Source: CAZIVE01 sp964542435
Lineage (GTDB): Bacteria; Bacteroidota; Bacteroidia; Bacteroidales; Tannerellaceae
Length of the DNA: 8,093 nucleotides
Direction of reading: 5' to 3'
NCBI GenBank assembly: GCA_964542435.1
Contig: CAZIVE010000120.1
Location: 1-8,093, forward strand
Shown: positions 1 through 7,933 of the stretch, piece by piece
How positions within the stretch are numbered: position 1 is the stretch's first letter
How the letters are laid out: the number at the start of each line of letters is the position of its first letter
Notes under the pieces: model-generated
Told to the model about the DNA's origin: nothing
What the model saw: the letters and a program-made list of their open reading frames with translations, nothing else
Database searches by the model: none
Translations under genes and position numbers: made by a program

Positions 1-1145
1 GTAAGAAGTTCATCCATCTTGCTGCGGAAAGCCTGCTCACTGGAGATGGAGAATCCTCCTCCCACGGCGATCAGATCGCGTGCCTCCTTGAACTTATGAT
101 ACTTCGGTCCGAAAACCACCGGAATGCCATAGACGGCAGCCTCGAGCGTGTTGTGAATGCCGGCTCCGAATCCTCCGCCGATGTAGGCAATCGTGCCGTA
201 ACGGTAGATCGAAGAGAGCAGTCCGAAACTGTCCACGATGATGCAATCTTTACCGTCAAGCAGCGACTCGTCGGTCCTGACATCGGAAAGTCGTACGGAA
301 GGACGCTTCAGCAGTGACTCGATATACATCAGATGCTCGCGATGGATCTCATGAGGCGCGATGATCAGCTTCATCTCGGTATGCTCGTTGAAGTAGCTGA
401 GCAGAATCTCCTCGTCCTGCGGCCATGAACTGCCTGCGATCAGCGTGAGATGACGCCTTCCGTCAGGATCGGTCACGAAACGTTCCACCTGCGGAATGGC
501 CTTGGCCTGATGCTGCACATCGATGACGCGGTCGAAACGGGTATCGCCGCAGACCGTGACATTGCTGATGCCTCGTCCGGCCAGCAGTTCGCGCGACGCT
601 TCGTCCTGCACAAAAAGATGGTTGTATGTATAGAGAACCTGTTTGTAAGGGAAACCGTACCAGCGGAAGAAAAGCTGTTGCGGGCGGAAGATGGCCGAGA
701 TGATATAGACCGGGATCTTGCGACGTTTCAGCTCCGACAGATAATTGTACCAGAACTCATATTTAATGAAGACAGCAATCGCCGGATTGGCAAGATTCAG
801 AAATTTATGCACGCGGTAAGGCGTATCGAACGGCAGATAACAGATGACATCGGCGCCGTTATAGTTTTTGCGCACCTCGTAGCCCGACGGAGAGAAGAAT
901 GTCAGCAGCACCTTGTACTCCGGATGAGCCTCGCGGATCTTCTCGATCATCGGTCGTCCCTGTTCAAACTCTCCAAGCGATGCGGCATGAAACCAGATAT
1001 ACTTGGCATTTCGGTCAATGTTCTTCCTAAGGATACCATTCGTCTTCCACTGTCCGAGACGCATCATAAGCGCCTTCTTGTTGAAAGGCGAAACGAGTTC
1101 CACACAGAGAGAATATAATTCTATGGCCAGACTATAAAACAGCAT
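1..1145 (-). CDS. waaA: 3-deoxy-D-manno-octulosonic acid (Kdo) transferase, C-terminus cut by the window edge
   Basis: WaaA (KdtA) transfers Kdo from CMP-Kdo to the lipid A precursor at the inner face of the cytoplasmic membrane, the first step of LPS core assembly. The frame is open from an ATG at 1145 to the left edge, giving 381 codons; the family is usually about 400-430 residues, so only a short C-terminal piece is missing. A hydrophobic N-terminal anchor (residues 1-20) is followed by HAASLGE at 53-59, whose Glu59 matches the family's catalytic acid, then GDTRFDR at 200-206, AGSSWPQDEE at 237-246, APHE at 263-266, and a GT-B type C-domain with GGGFGAGIHNTLEAAVYGIP at 323-342 and GPKYHKFKEA at 346-355. 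It starts 12 nt after the gltX stop on the same strand, so the two are probably cotranscribed; no promoter is visible in the gap. How many Kdo units it adds cannot be read from the sequence. Confidence 0.95.
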   Translation of the reverse strand, partial: MLFYSLAIELYSLCVELVSPFNKKALMMRLGQWKTNGILRKNIDRNAKYIWFHAASLGEFEQGRPMIEKIREAHPEYKVLLTFFSPSGYEVRKNYNGADVICYLPFDTPYRVHKFLNLANPAIAVFIKYEFWYNYLSELKRRKIPVYIISAIFRPQQLFFRWYGFPYKQVLYTYNHLFVQDEASRELLAGRGISNVTVCGDTRFDRVIDVQHQAKAIPQVERFVTDPDGRRHLTLIAGSSWPQDEEILLSYFNEHTEMKLIIAPHEIHREHLMYIESLLKRPSVRLSDVRTDESLLDGKDCIIVDSFGLLSSIYRYGTIAYIGGGFGAGIHNTLEAAVYGIPVVFGPKYHKFKEARDLIAVGGGFSISSEQAFRSKMDELL

Positions 1146-1157
1146 ACGTTGTCGGTA

Positions 1158-2675
1158 TTACTTCAGTATTTCTATTGCTCGTTGAATGCGTCGAATGGAT
1201 TCTTCCTTTCCCAATGTTTCCGTGATATCAAAGATATGAGGACCTTTTCCCTCTCCTACCAGAGCGAGTCTTGCAGCATTCATGATGTTGCCCAGCTGGT
1301 ATCCTTTGCTTTCGATCCATGCCTTGGCAGCCTCTTCTGTGCTTTCGATGTCAAACGGTTCGTGGTTGCGGAGCACCTCAATAAACTCGGTCAGCTGCGC
1401 AGCACTCTCCGGCTTCCAACGTTTCTTGGTGGTCTTCTCGTCGTACGTTTCAGGTGCGATAAAGAAGAAGGAAGAAACATCCCAAAGCTCCTTGACAAAC
1501 GTAACGCGGTCCTTCATCATTCCGATGACCTTGGCCACATACGCCGGATCGGCTTTGACGCCATGCTTCTCCAGTTCAGGCATGAAGAGTTCGGTGAGCT
1601 CCTCATTGCTCTTCATCTGAATATAGTGATGATTGAACCATTTGCCTTTCTCATAATCAAACTTCGCTCCACTCTTGCTGCAGCGGGTAAGGTCGAACTG
1701 ACGGATCAGTTCATCCATGCTCAGGATCTCCTGATCGTTTCCAGGATTCCATCCCAGCAATGCCAGAAAGTTGACAACAGCCTCCGGCAGATAACCGCTT
1801 TCGCGATAACCCGATGAGATTTCTCCGCTCTTCGGATCATGCCATTCGAGCGGGAAGACGGGGAATCCGAGACGGTCGCCGTCACGTTTGCTGAGTTTGC
1901 CGTTGCCCTCCGGTTTCAGGAGAAGAGCCAGATGTGCAAACTGCGGCATCGTGTCAGCCCAGCCGAAATCACGATAGAGCAGGACGTGCAGCGGTGCACT
2001 CGGCAACCACTCCTCGCCTCTGATCACGTGCGTCACCTCCATCAAATGGTCGTCCACAATGTTGGCCAAATGATAGGTCGGCAGCTGGTCGGAAGATTTA
2101 TAGAGAACCTTATCATCCAGGATCGATGAGTTGATGACCACTTCACCACGGATCAGATCATGGACATGAATATCTTCGTTCGGCTCGATCTTGACACGAA
2201 CCACATACTGTTCGCCGTCATCGATAAGTCGTTTTGTCTCTTCAGCCGAAAGTGTCAATGAGTTGCGCATCTGAAGACGCGTAGAGGCATCATATTGGAA
2301 GTTGGGCTGCTCCTTGCGCTTGGCCTCGAGTTCTTCAGGCGTATCAAACGCATAATAGGCAAAGCCTCCGTCGAGAAGCTGATCAACATATTTCTTATAA
2401 ATGTCGCGTCGTTCACTCTGACGATACGGGCCGTATTTACCTCCGAAACTAACTCCTTCATCAAACTTGATTCCCAACCAAGTGAGTGCTTCGATAATAT
2501 AATCCTCTGCACCCGGTACAAAGCGATGAGAATCGGTATCTTCAATGCGGAGAATCATGTCTCCTCCGTTTTGTTTAGCGAAAAGATAATTATATAAAGC
2601 TGTACGAACGCCACCGATATGCAAAGCTCCCGTGGGACTTGGAGCAAACCTTACTCTAACTTTCTTTTGAGTCAT
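1158..2675 (-). CDS. gltX: Glutamyl-tRNA synthetase (glutamate--tRNA ligase)
   Basis: GltX is the cytoplasmic class I synthetase that joins glutamate to tRNA-Glu using ATP. The 505-residue product has the class I signatures: APSPTGALHIGG at 11-22 (HIGH motif as HIGG) and KLSKR at 260-264 (KMSKS motif), followed by a helical anticodon-binding C-terminal region. Length fits the family (about 470-510). The only cysteine lies in TRCSKSG, so the cysteine-rich zinc site known from E. coli GltX is absent. The reading frame extends upstream to ATGs at 2735 and 2726, but I choose the ATG at 2675: family members begin with a few residues before KVRVRFAPSPTG, and the likely promoter -7 box (2702-2709) lies inside the extension, so those upstream ATGs would precede the transcript start. 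It is first in a leftward unit with waaA and divergent from the HD-domain gene. It could be discriminating or non-discriminating for tRNA-Gln; sequence inspection alone does not decide this. Confidence 0.97.
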   Translation of the reverse strand: MTQKKVRVRFAPSPTGALHIGGVRTALYNYLFAKQNGGDMILRIEDTDSHRFVPGAEDYIIEALTWLGIKFDEGVSFGGKYGPYRQSERRDIYKKYVDQLLDGGFAYYAFDTPEELEAKRKEQPNFQYDASTRLQMRNSLTLSAEETKRLIDDGEQYVVRVKIEPNEDIHVHDLIRGEVVINSSILDDKVLYKSSDQLPTYHLANIVDDHLMEVTHVIRGEEWLPSAPLHVLLYRDFGWADTMPQFAHLALLLKPEGNGKLSKRDGDRLGFPVFPLEWHDPKSGEISSGYRESGYLPEAVVNFLALLGWNPGNDQEILSMDELIRQFDLTRCSKSGAKFDYEKGKWFNHHYIQMKSNEELTELFMPELEKHGVKADPAYVAKVIGMMKDRVTFVKELWDVSSFFFIAPETYDEKTTKKRWKPESAAQLTEFIEVLRNHEPFDIESTEEAAKAWIESKGYQLGNIMNAARLALVGEGKGPHIFDITETLGKEESIRRIQRAIEILK

Positions 2676-2701
2676 GATTGTATATGGATATAATAATGTG
2701 G

Positions 2702-2732
2702 CAAAAGTAGAGCTTTTTTTTCTCATGTTAAA
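2702..2732 (-). promoter_or_regulatory. Predicted sigma-ABfr promoter of gltX-waaA
   Basis: On the minus strand TACTTTTG (2709-2702) matches the Bacteroidota -7 consensus TAnnTTTG exactly. A TTTA at 2732-2729, 19 nt upstream, is a one-mismatch candidate for the TTTG -33 element; the spacer contains an 8-A run. The predicted transcript start is about 2694-2697, giving a leader of some 20 nt before the gltX ATG at 2675. The -7 box is strong and the -33 box is weak. Confidence 0.65.
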
Positions 2733-2738
2733 CATATT

Positions 2739-2766
2739 TTACGTACATTTCGCCTCAAATACGTAA
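2739..2766. repeat. Inverted repeat TTACGTA-N14-TACGTAA in the divergent gltX / HD-gene region
   Basis: TTACGTA at 2739-2745 and TACGTAA at 2760-2766 are perfect 7-bp inverted arms. Each contains the self-palindrome TACGTA, and the two palindromes are 20 bp apart start to start, about two helical turns. The second arm ends 3 nt before the HD-gene ATG, and the first lies 7 nt upstream of the candidate gltX -33 box. This geometry suits a dimeric DNA-binding protein acting on one or both genes, or a small hairpin in the HD-gene leader. The repeat is seen directly; a regulatory role is inference. Confidence 0.4.
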
Positions 2767-2769
2767 GTT

Positions 2770-4842
2770 ATGAGAACAAAGAAATACAATATCAACTCAG
2801 GTATCTATTTTATTGTTGCCGCTATATTGATTGCTTATTTCTTTCCCCGTGAGGGAAAGTTCCGCTATCAGTTCTACGAAGGAAAGCCATGGAGATATGG
2901 CCTATTGACCGCCCCAAGCGACTTCCCCATCTACAAGACAGACGCGCAGGTACAAGCAGAAAAGGACAGCATCCTGAAGCAATTCGAGCCCTATTTTCAA
3001 TACAATGCCTCTGTAGAGAAACAGCAGATCAACAAGTTTGATGCCACCTACAACAGCCAGTTGAAGAATCACGTTCCCGCATCTTATAGAGATTACATCG
3101 AAAAGAGTCTGCATAATCTGTACACCTTCGGAATCATCAGTTCAGAAGACATGGCCAAGTTCCAGAAGAACGGCTTCGGAAGGGTGAATCTGGTCAAGAA
3201 CAATATTGCCACCGCCAAATTCAGCAGTGAATTCTTCACCATCAAAACGGCTTACGAATTCATCATCGACAATTGCCCCCGAGGCTTGAACTCCGGTGTC
3301 TTGCAAAGTTGTGACATCAATAACTATCTGATGGAAAACGTTGCGTATGACGAAAAGACTTCCGATAAGGTGAAGGGAGATATTATCAACAGTATTCCTC
3401 TGGCGCAGGGAATGGTGCAGGCAGGTGAACGCATTGTAGATCGTGGCGAGATCGTGGATGCGCAGACCTACAGCATGCTACGTTCCCTCAAGATCGTCCA
3501 TGAAGCCAAAGCCGGCGGTGCACAGCGCAACAGCCTTATCTTAGGCGGACAATTCATCCTCGTATTGGGCCTTATGCTCTGTTTCTGGCTGTATCTCTAC
3601 TCTTTCCGCAGAACGCTACTGTCGACAAGATTTGCCTTCTTCCTCGTATTCTGCATTTTCGTCACCTGCATACTGACAGAGATCGTCTCAGACTTCAGTC
3701 TGTTCAACATCTATATCCTGCCCTATGCCATCGTGCCCATCGTGGTGCGAACCTTCTTCGATTCCCGAACAGCTCTCTTCACACATCTGGTTGCAGTACT
3801 GATCTGCTCTCTGATGGTGCCGTTTCCGCATGAGTTTCTGTTCCTGCAGATCATCAGCGGCATGGTCGTCACCTTCAGTCTGCGTGATCTCTACGAAAGA
3901 TCCCAGCTTATCCGCTGCACCTTCTTCGTTTTCCTGACGTATGCCATCGGCTATATCGGTATCTCCATATTCCAGGACGCAGACTTCAGCAAAATCAATT
4001 GGATGATGATGCTTTACTTCGGCATCAACTTCATCTTGCTGATGTTCTCCTACATTCTAGTGTACATTTTGGAAAAAGCATTCGGTTTCGTTTCAAGTAT
4101 TACGCTGGTAGAGCTTTCCAACATCGATGCGCCAATATTGAAGAAGCTTTCAGAAACATGTCCGGGAACGTTCCAGCACTCCATCCAAGTCTCTAACCTG
4201 GCTTCTGAAGCAGCAGACAAGATCGGAGCAAACACGAGATTGGTTCGCACAGGAGCGCTCTATCACGATATCGGCAAGATGAGCAATCCGATCTATTTCA
4301 TAGAAAATCAAGACAACTATAACCCGCATCAGAATCTGCCGTTCGAAGAGAGTGCTCAGATCATCATCAGCCACGTGCCTGAAGGTGTCAAACGAGCAGA
4401 GAAAGCCGGACTTCCCAATATCATCATCGATTTCATCCGTACGCATCACGGAAAGGGCAAGACGAAATACTTCTACAACTCTTTCAAGAACAAATATCCG
4501 GATCGCCCGGTTGATGAATCGATATTCACCTATCCGGGTCCGAATCCTTCCACGAAGGAAACAACGATCGTCATGATGGCTGATTCAGTGGAAGCCGCTT
4601 CACGCAGCATGAAAAGCCATTCCGATGAAGATCTGAAAACGCTTGTGAATACCATCATCGATCGTCAGTTCTCAGATGGAATGCTGAAAGAAGCGCCTCT
4701 CACCTTTAAAGAGGTGGAAGAGATCAAGACTGTCTTTATTGAGATGCTGAAGAAGATTTATCACACTCGCATCAGCTATCCGGATCTGAACGAAAAGGCA
4801 AAAGCGGAAAGCAAAACAGCCGAATCAACAAAGACGGAGTAA
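2770..4842 (+). CDS. PgpH-type 7TMR-HDED/HD-domain membrane phosphodiesterase, predicted c-di-AMP hydrolase
   Basis: The 690-residue product has the PgpH (YqfF) architecture: an N-terminal membrane segment (about 11-25), a large extracytoplasmic 7TMR-HDED domain (about 30-254), a block of seven hydrophobic segments (about 255-455), and a cytoplasmic HD domain (about 465-655) with a charged tail. Metal-binding residues appear complete: His470, the His499-Asp500 pair in YHDIGK, His535, His559-His560 in RTHHGKGK, and Asp605 in MADSVEAA; their order and spacing fit characterised PgpH enzymes, which cleave c-di-AMP to pApA. c-di-AMP governs osmotic and wall homeostasis in bacteria that make it; no diadenylate cyclase lies in this window, so the substrate is inferred from family. 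The ATG at 2770 begins directly before the first membrane segment. The gene stands alone, divergent from gltX and convergent with priA. An HD hydrolase for another nucleotide is the main alternative. Confidence 0.9.
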   Translation: MRTKKYNINSGIYFIVAAILIAYFFPREGKFRYQFYEGKPWRYGLLTAPSDFPIYKTDAQVQAEKDSILKQFEPYFQYNASVEKQQINKFDATYNSQLKNHVPASYRDYIEKSLHNLYTFGIISSEDMAKFQKNGFGRVNLVKNNIATAKFSSEFFTIKTAYEFIIDNCPRGLNSGVLQSCDINNYLMENVAYDEKTSDKVKGDIINSIPLAQGMVQAGERIVDRGEIVDAQTYSMLRSLKIVHEAKAGGAQRNSLILGGQFILVLGLMLCFWLYLYSFRRTLLSTRFAFFLVFCIFVTCILTEIVSDFSLFNIYILPYAIVPIVVRTFFDSRTALFTHLVAVLICSLMVPFPHEFLFLQIISGMVVTFSLRDLYERSQLIRCTFFVFLTYAIGYIGISIFQDADFSKINWMMMLYFGINFILLMFSYILVYILEKAFGFVSSITLVELSNIDAPILKKLSETCPGTFQHSIQVSNLASEAADKIGANTRLVRTGALYHDIGKMSNPIYFIENQDNYNPHQNLPFEESAQIIISHVPEGVKRAEKAGLPNIIIDFIRTHHGKGKTKYFYNSFKNKYPDRPVDESIFTYPGPNPSTKETTIVMMADSVEAASRSMKSHSDEDLKTLVNTIIDRQFSDGMLKEAPLTFKEVEEIKTVFIEMLKKIYHTRISYPDLNEKAKAESKTAESTKTE

Positions 4843-4846
4843 TCTT

Positions 4847-7303
4847 TTAATAGGGATCAACATCGTAATAGATCTGAATGCCATTTATGGCAGAGGATTG
4901 GGAAAGTTGCGAATAGGTGTCGTCTAATGCCTTACGAACTACCTTATATGACAACGATGCCTCCAATTTCAATATGACATGAAGGATGTAAAGAGATTGT
5001 ACGCGGGAAACGACCGGGGCAATCGGTCCGAAAACTCTATCGCCAAGTTTTGTGCGGAGGCAATCAGCATAAATCCTCGCTTTGTCCCTCAGTGGATTCA
5101 TTTCATGGCTTTTCAAGACGACCATCATCAGATGATAGTAAGGAGGATAATGAAACAGCCGCCGTTCCTCCAGTTGTGAGGCAACCATCTCCTTGTAAGC
5201 GAACCGCTGTATTTTATCTATTAACGGATGCTCAGGATCGGAAGTCTGAAGGATCACCACGCCCTGCTTGTCTCTTCGCCCGGCACGACCGCTGACTTGC
5301 ACCATCAGTTGAAAGGCTCGTTCGTTCGCACGGAAATCAGGGAAGTTCATCATGTTATCCGCATTCAGTATCCCAACAACATGCACATTGTTAAAATCCA
5401 GTCCTTTGGAAAGCATCTGCGTTCCGATAAGGATCTGCGTCTTTCCTTTATCGAAATCCGCAATGATCCGTTCATAAGCAGTACGCGTGTGAGCCGCATC
5501 TACATCCAGCCTCCCGACTGTAACATCTGGAAAGAGCGCATGAATCTCCTCTTCCACCTTCTCTGTACCAAATCCCATGGTTCTGAGATTCGTGCCTGAA
5601 CAGGAAGGGCAGACTTTAGGCATTTGTTCCACATGTCCACAGTAGTGACAGACCAATCGATCGCTAAACTTATGATACGTCAAACTGACATCGCAATTGT
5701 CACAACGAGGAATCCAACCACAATCGGCACATTCTATCATGGGAGCAAAACCTCGACGGTTCTGAAAGAGAATCACCTTCTCACCATGATCCAATGCCTC
5801 ACGCATGCTATCCACAAGTTGAGGAGAGAAAAGAGTATCTTTCATAATCTTCTTCCGGCGAAGTTCTTTGATGTCCACCACGGTAATCTCAGGAGAATGA
5901 CAGATGCCAAATCTTTCCGATAGCTCTACAAAACCGTATTTACCCGATATCGCATTGTAATACGATTCGATGGAAGGAGTGGCCGATCCCAGCAACGTCT
6001 TTGCCGAGAACATAGAAGCCAATACAATAGCGGCATCACGTGCATGATAACGCGGAGCCGGATCCTGCTGCTTGAATGAAGTTTCCTGCTCCTCGTCAAC
6101 AACCACCAGACCGAGATTGTGGAAAGGCAGAAATATGGAAGAACGCACACCCAGAATCAATAAAGAATCTGATGTATGCAACATCTTATTCCATATCTCC
6201 ACACGTTCATTGTCCGTCATCTTAGAATGATAGACGAACATCTTCCCATTAAAAAGCTTCTCAAGTCGTTCGGTAATTTGTGTAGTTATCGCAATCTCCG
6301 GCAACAGGTAAAGTACCTGCTTTCCTTTGGCAAAGGCATCTTGAATCAGATGTATATAAATCTCTGTCTTGCCACTTGATGCAACGCCATGAAGAAGGCA
6401 GACATTCTTCTCCCGAAATTGTTTCTGTATCTCATTGAGGGCCTTTTCCTGGACTTCAGTTAAAGCATTGGCCTCTTGCAGACGAATGCCTTCCGAGTGA
6501 ATACGCCCGATCTCTTTCTGATAGCACTCCATCACGCCTCTCTTCAACAGTCCATTGATAACAGCAGGAGTGCAACCTGTTACCTGCAACAACTCCTTTT
6601 TAGAAACCTCACGGGTAAAATCGGGAGCTTCTGAGAGTTCGAGGAACTTCAACAAGACAGCTTCTTGCTTTGGTGCTCGCTTCAATTCATCGATTAGTTG
6701 ATTCAAAGAGACATCATCATGAAAGGATTCAGTCAAACGAACGAAAGTCTCCGTTTTCGGGATGAACCGTTCCTTGATGTTCTCCGTTATCTCAACAGCT
6801 CCCCGATTGATCAATGAGATAACGGCAGCAAATACATTACGAAGATGCGTCCGCTTCTGCAATTCAGAAATGGACAAGAGAGAATCATTAGAAAAAGAAT
6901 CGAGCAAGGTGAGTTCTGAAGGACGAAGCGTCTCTTCCGTTTCGAAGTCATCCTTACGCAAAACCATTGTTTCACTTTCCAGCTTCAGACCCGAAGGAAC
7001 CGCGGCTTTATAGACATCTCCGAGTTTGCAAATATAATAATCAGAAATCCAACGCCAGAATTGGAGCTGTCTGTCTGTAACGACGGGTGAGGTATCGAGC
7101 AAAGCAAAGACTTCCTTTGCAGTAAAGGTTAAGGGTTGGTCGCTTTCGAATACACGAATAACAATAGCCGTATAAAATTTTCTCTTCCCGAAATTAATTA
7201 AAACCCTACACCCGGGAATCACATTATTCTCGAGTGCAGGCGGAAGACTATAGGTAAAATTGTCCTCCAAAGGCAATGGGAGAACAACATTGACATATTT
7301 CAT
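4847..7303 (-). CDS. priA: Primosomal protein N' (replication-restart helicase PriA)
   Basis: PriA recognises stalled or collapsed replication forks, unwinds with 3'-5' polarity and starts reloading of the replicative helicase. The 818-residue product shows the full architecture: an N-terminal 3'-DNA-end-binding domain beginning MKYVNVVLPLPLEDNFTYSLP, a winged-helix region, Walker A GVASSGKT at 306-313 (Lys312), motif II DEEQ at 403-406 followed by PRYHARD, GSATPS (motif III), an insert with eight cysteines for two zinc sites (525, 528, 534, 537, 552, 555, 565, 568), GTQMLSKGLDF at 627-637 (motif V), QVSGRAGR at 669-676 (motif VI), and a C-terminal domain starting near FHYPPYY. E. coli PriA is shorter (about 730 residues), so some linker expansion is present. 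Motif II has Gln where DEEH is typical. The start is 9 nt after the stop of the barrel gene, so the two are probably cotranscribed. Its stop is 4 nt from that of the convergent HD gene. Confidence 0.97.
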   Translation of the reverse strand: MKYVNVVLPLPLEDNFTYSLPPALENNVIPGCRVLINFGKRKFYTAIVIRVFESDQPLTFTAKEVFALLDTSPVVTDRQLQFWRWISDYYICKLGDVYKAAVPSGLKLESETMVLRKDDFETEETLRPSELTLLDSFSNDSLLSISELQKRTHLRNVFAAVISLINRGAVEITENIKERFIPKTETFVRLTESFHDDVSLNQLIDELKRAPKQEAVLLKFLELSEAPDFTREVSKKELLQVTGCTPAVINGLLKRGVMECYQKEIGRIHSEGIRLQEANALTEVQEKALNEIQKQFREKNVCLLHGVASSGKTEIYIHLIQDAFAKGKQVLYLLPEIAITTQITERLEKLFNGKMFVYHSKMTDNERVEIWNKMLHTSDSLLILGVRSSIFLPFHNLGLVVVDEEQETSFKQQDPAPRYHARDAAIVLASMFSAKTLLGSATPSIESYYNAISGKYGFVELSERFGICHSPEITVVDIKELRRKKIMKDTLFSPQLVDSMREALDHGEKVILFQNRRGFAPMIECADCGWIPRCDNCDVSLTYHKFSDRLVCHYCGHVEQMPKVCPSCSGTNLRTMGFGTEKVEEEIHALFPDVTVGRLDVDAAHTRTAYERIIADFDKGKTQILIGTQMLSKGLDFNNVHVVGILNADNMMNFPDFRANERAFQLMVQVSGRAGRRDKQGVVILQTSDPEHPLIDKIQRFAYKEMVASQLEERRLFHYPPYYHLMMVVLKSHEMNPLRDKARIYADCLRTKLGDRVFGPIAPVVSRVQSLYILHVILKLEASLSYKVVRKALDDTYSQLSQSSAINGIQIYYDVDPY

Positions 7304-7312
7304 TCAGAGCAA

Positions 7313-7933
7313 TCAGAAGTAGTAAGTAGCAGCAAGAGACCATCCATGAGGTTTACTTGCGAGATCACTGTAAGAGGTGTTCGAAGTAGTAGGCTTGTTG
7401 ACTTTATAATTATCAGTCAAACCAATCGTATATGTAACTCCTACTTGCAGATGTTTCAAAAGTTCAACGCCGGCGCCTAAATCCAATCCAGTACCAAAAC
7501 TCTTTGCTTTAAGCTGATCGCTGACATCCGAAGCTACATCCCAAACATTATCACCTCCCGCACGGAATGAGAAATAGGGACCGGCTGCGAAAAAGACTTT
7601 AGCAGGACCAGCGCCCATCTTCCACTTCAAATTGATCGGGACATCGACATAGTTAGAGTTAAGACTCTTCTCACCTGCCTTTGTAGTGACCTTTGAACCT
7701 TTTCTTGCATATAAAATGGAGATATCGAAACCAAGTCCAACATAAGGAACCATAGCTTCAATAGAAGGTCCTACTTGGAAACCAGTGACATTATCACTAC
7801 TGAGTGCATCTTCATTAAACTTAACGGAAGTCACATTCAGTCCACCTTTAACACCAAATCTCAATTGTGCACTAGCTGGAATAACTGAAACCAATAAGAG
7901 TGTTACAACACAAAATCCGATTATCTTTTTCAT
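7313..7933 (-). CDS. Small outer-membrane beta-barrel protein (PorT / OMP_b-brl type), function unknown
   Basis: The 206-residue product starts with a classical signal peptide: MKK, a hydrophobic core, and a likely signal peptidase I site after VIPASA (cleavage about 22/23). The roughly 184-residue mature part begins QLRFGVKGGLNVTSVKF and alternates hydrophobic and polar residues in short strands separated by glycine- and asparagine-rich turns (VGPSIEAMVPYVGLGFDISILYARKG; GTGLDLGAGVELLKHLQVGVTYTIG). It ends GWSLAATYYF; a C-terminal aromatic residue on the last strand is the usual recognition signal for the BAM assembly machine. Size suggests roughly eight strands. This matches the outer-membrane beta-barrel domain family common in Bacteroidota, which includes PorT; membership is from overall pattern, and I cannot assign a substrate or partner. 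It is the first gene of a leftward unit with priA. The start is fixed by the signal peptide and the promoter at 7957-7964. Confidence 0.88.
   Translation of the reverse strand: MKKIIGFCVVTLLLVSVIPASAQLRFGVKGGLNVTSVKFNEDALSSDNVTGFQVGPSIEAMVPYVGLGFDISILYARKGSKVTTKAGEKSLNSNYVDVPINLKWKMGAGPAKVFFAAGPYFSFRAGGDNVWDVASDVSDQLKAKSFGTGLDLGAGVELLKHLQVGVTYTIGLTDNYKVNKPTTSNTSYSDLASKPHGWSLAATYYF

Noticed and set aside
450..1118. Long open frame of 222 codons on the plus strand
   Set aside because: It lies wholly antisense to waaA, whose conserved motifs are unmistakable, and its translation shows no recognisable domain.
1149..1817. Another 222-codon plus-strand frame
   Set aside because: It is antisense to the 3' half of gltX, with no promoter, no start context and no recognisable domain; the equal length to the frame antisense to waaA is coincidence.
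2744..2751. TACATTTC as a possible -7 box for the rightward HD gene
   Set aside because: It differs from TAnnTTTG only at the last base, but has no fitting -33 element at 19-21 nt and would leave a leader of about a dozen bases. It remains possible, but is too weak to list as a feature.
4879..4892. TGCCATTTATGGCA palindrome near the priA 3' end as a terminator
   Set aside because: No T-run follows on either strand, and it lies within the priA coding region (residues near SSAINGI).
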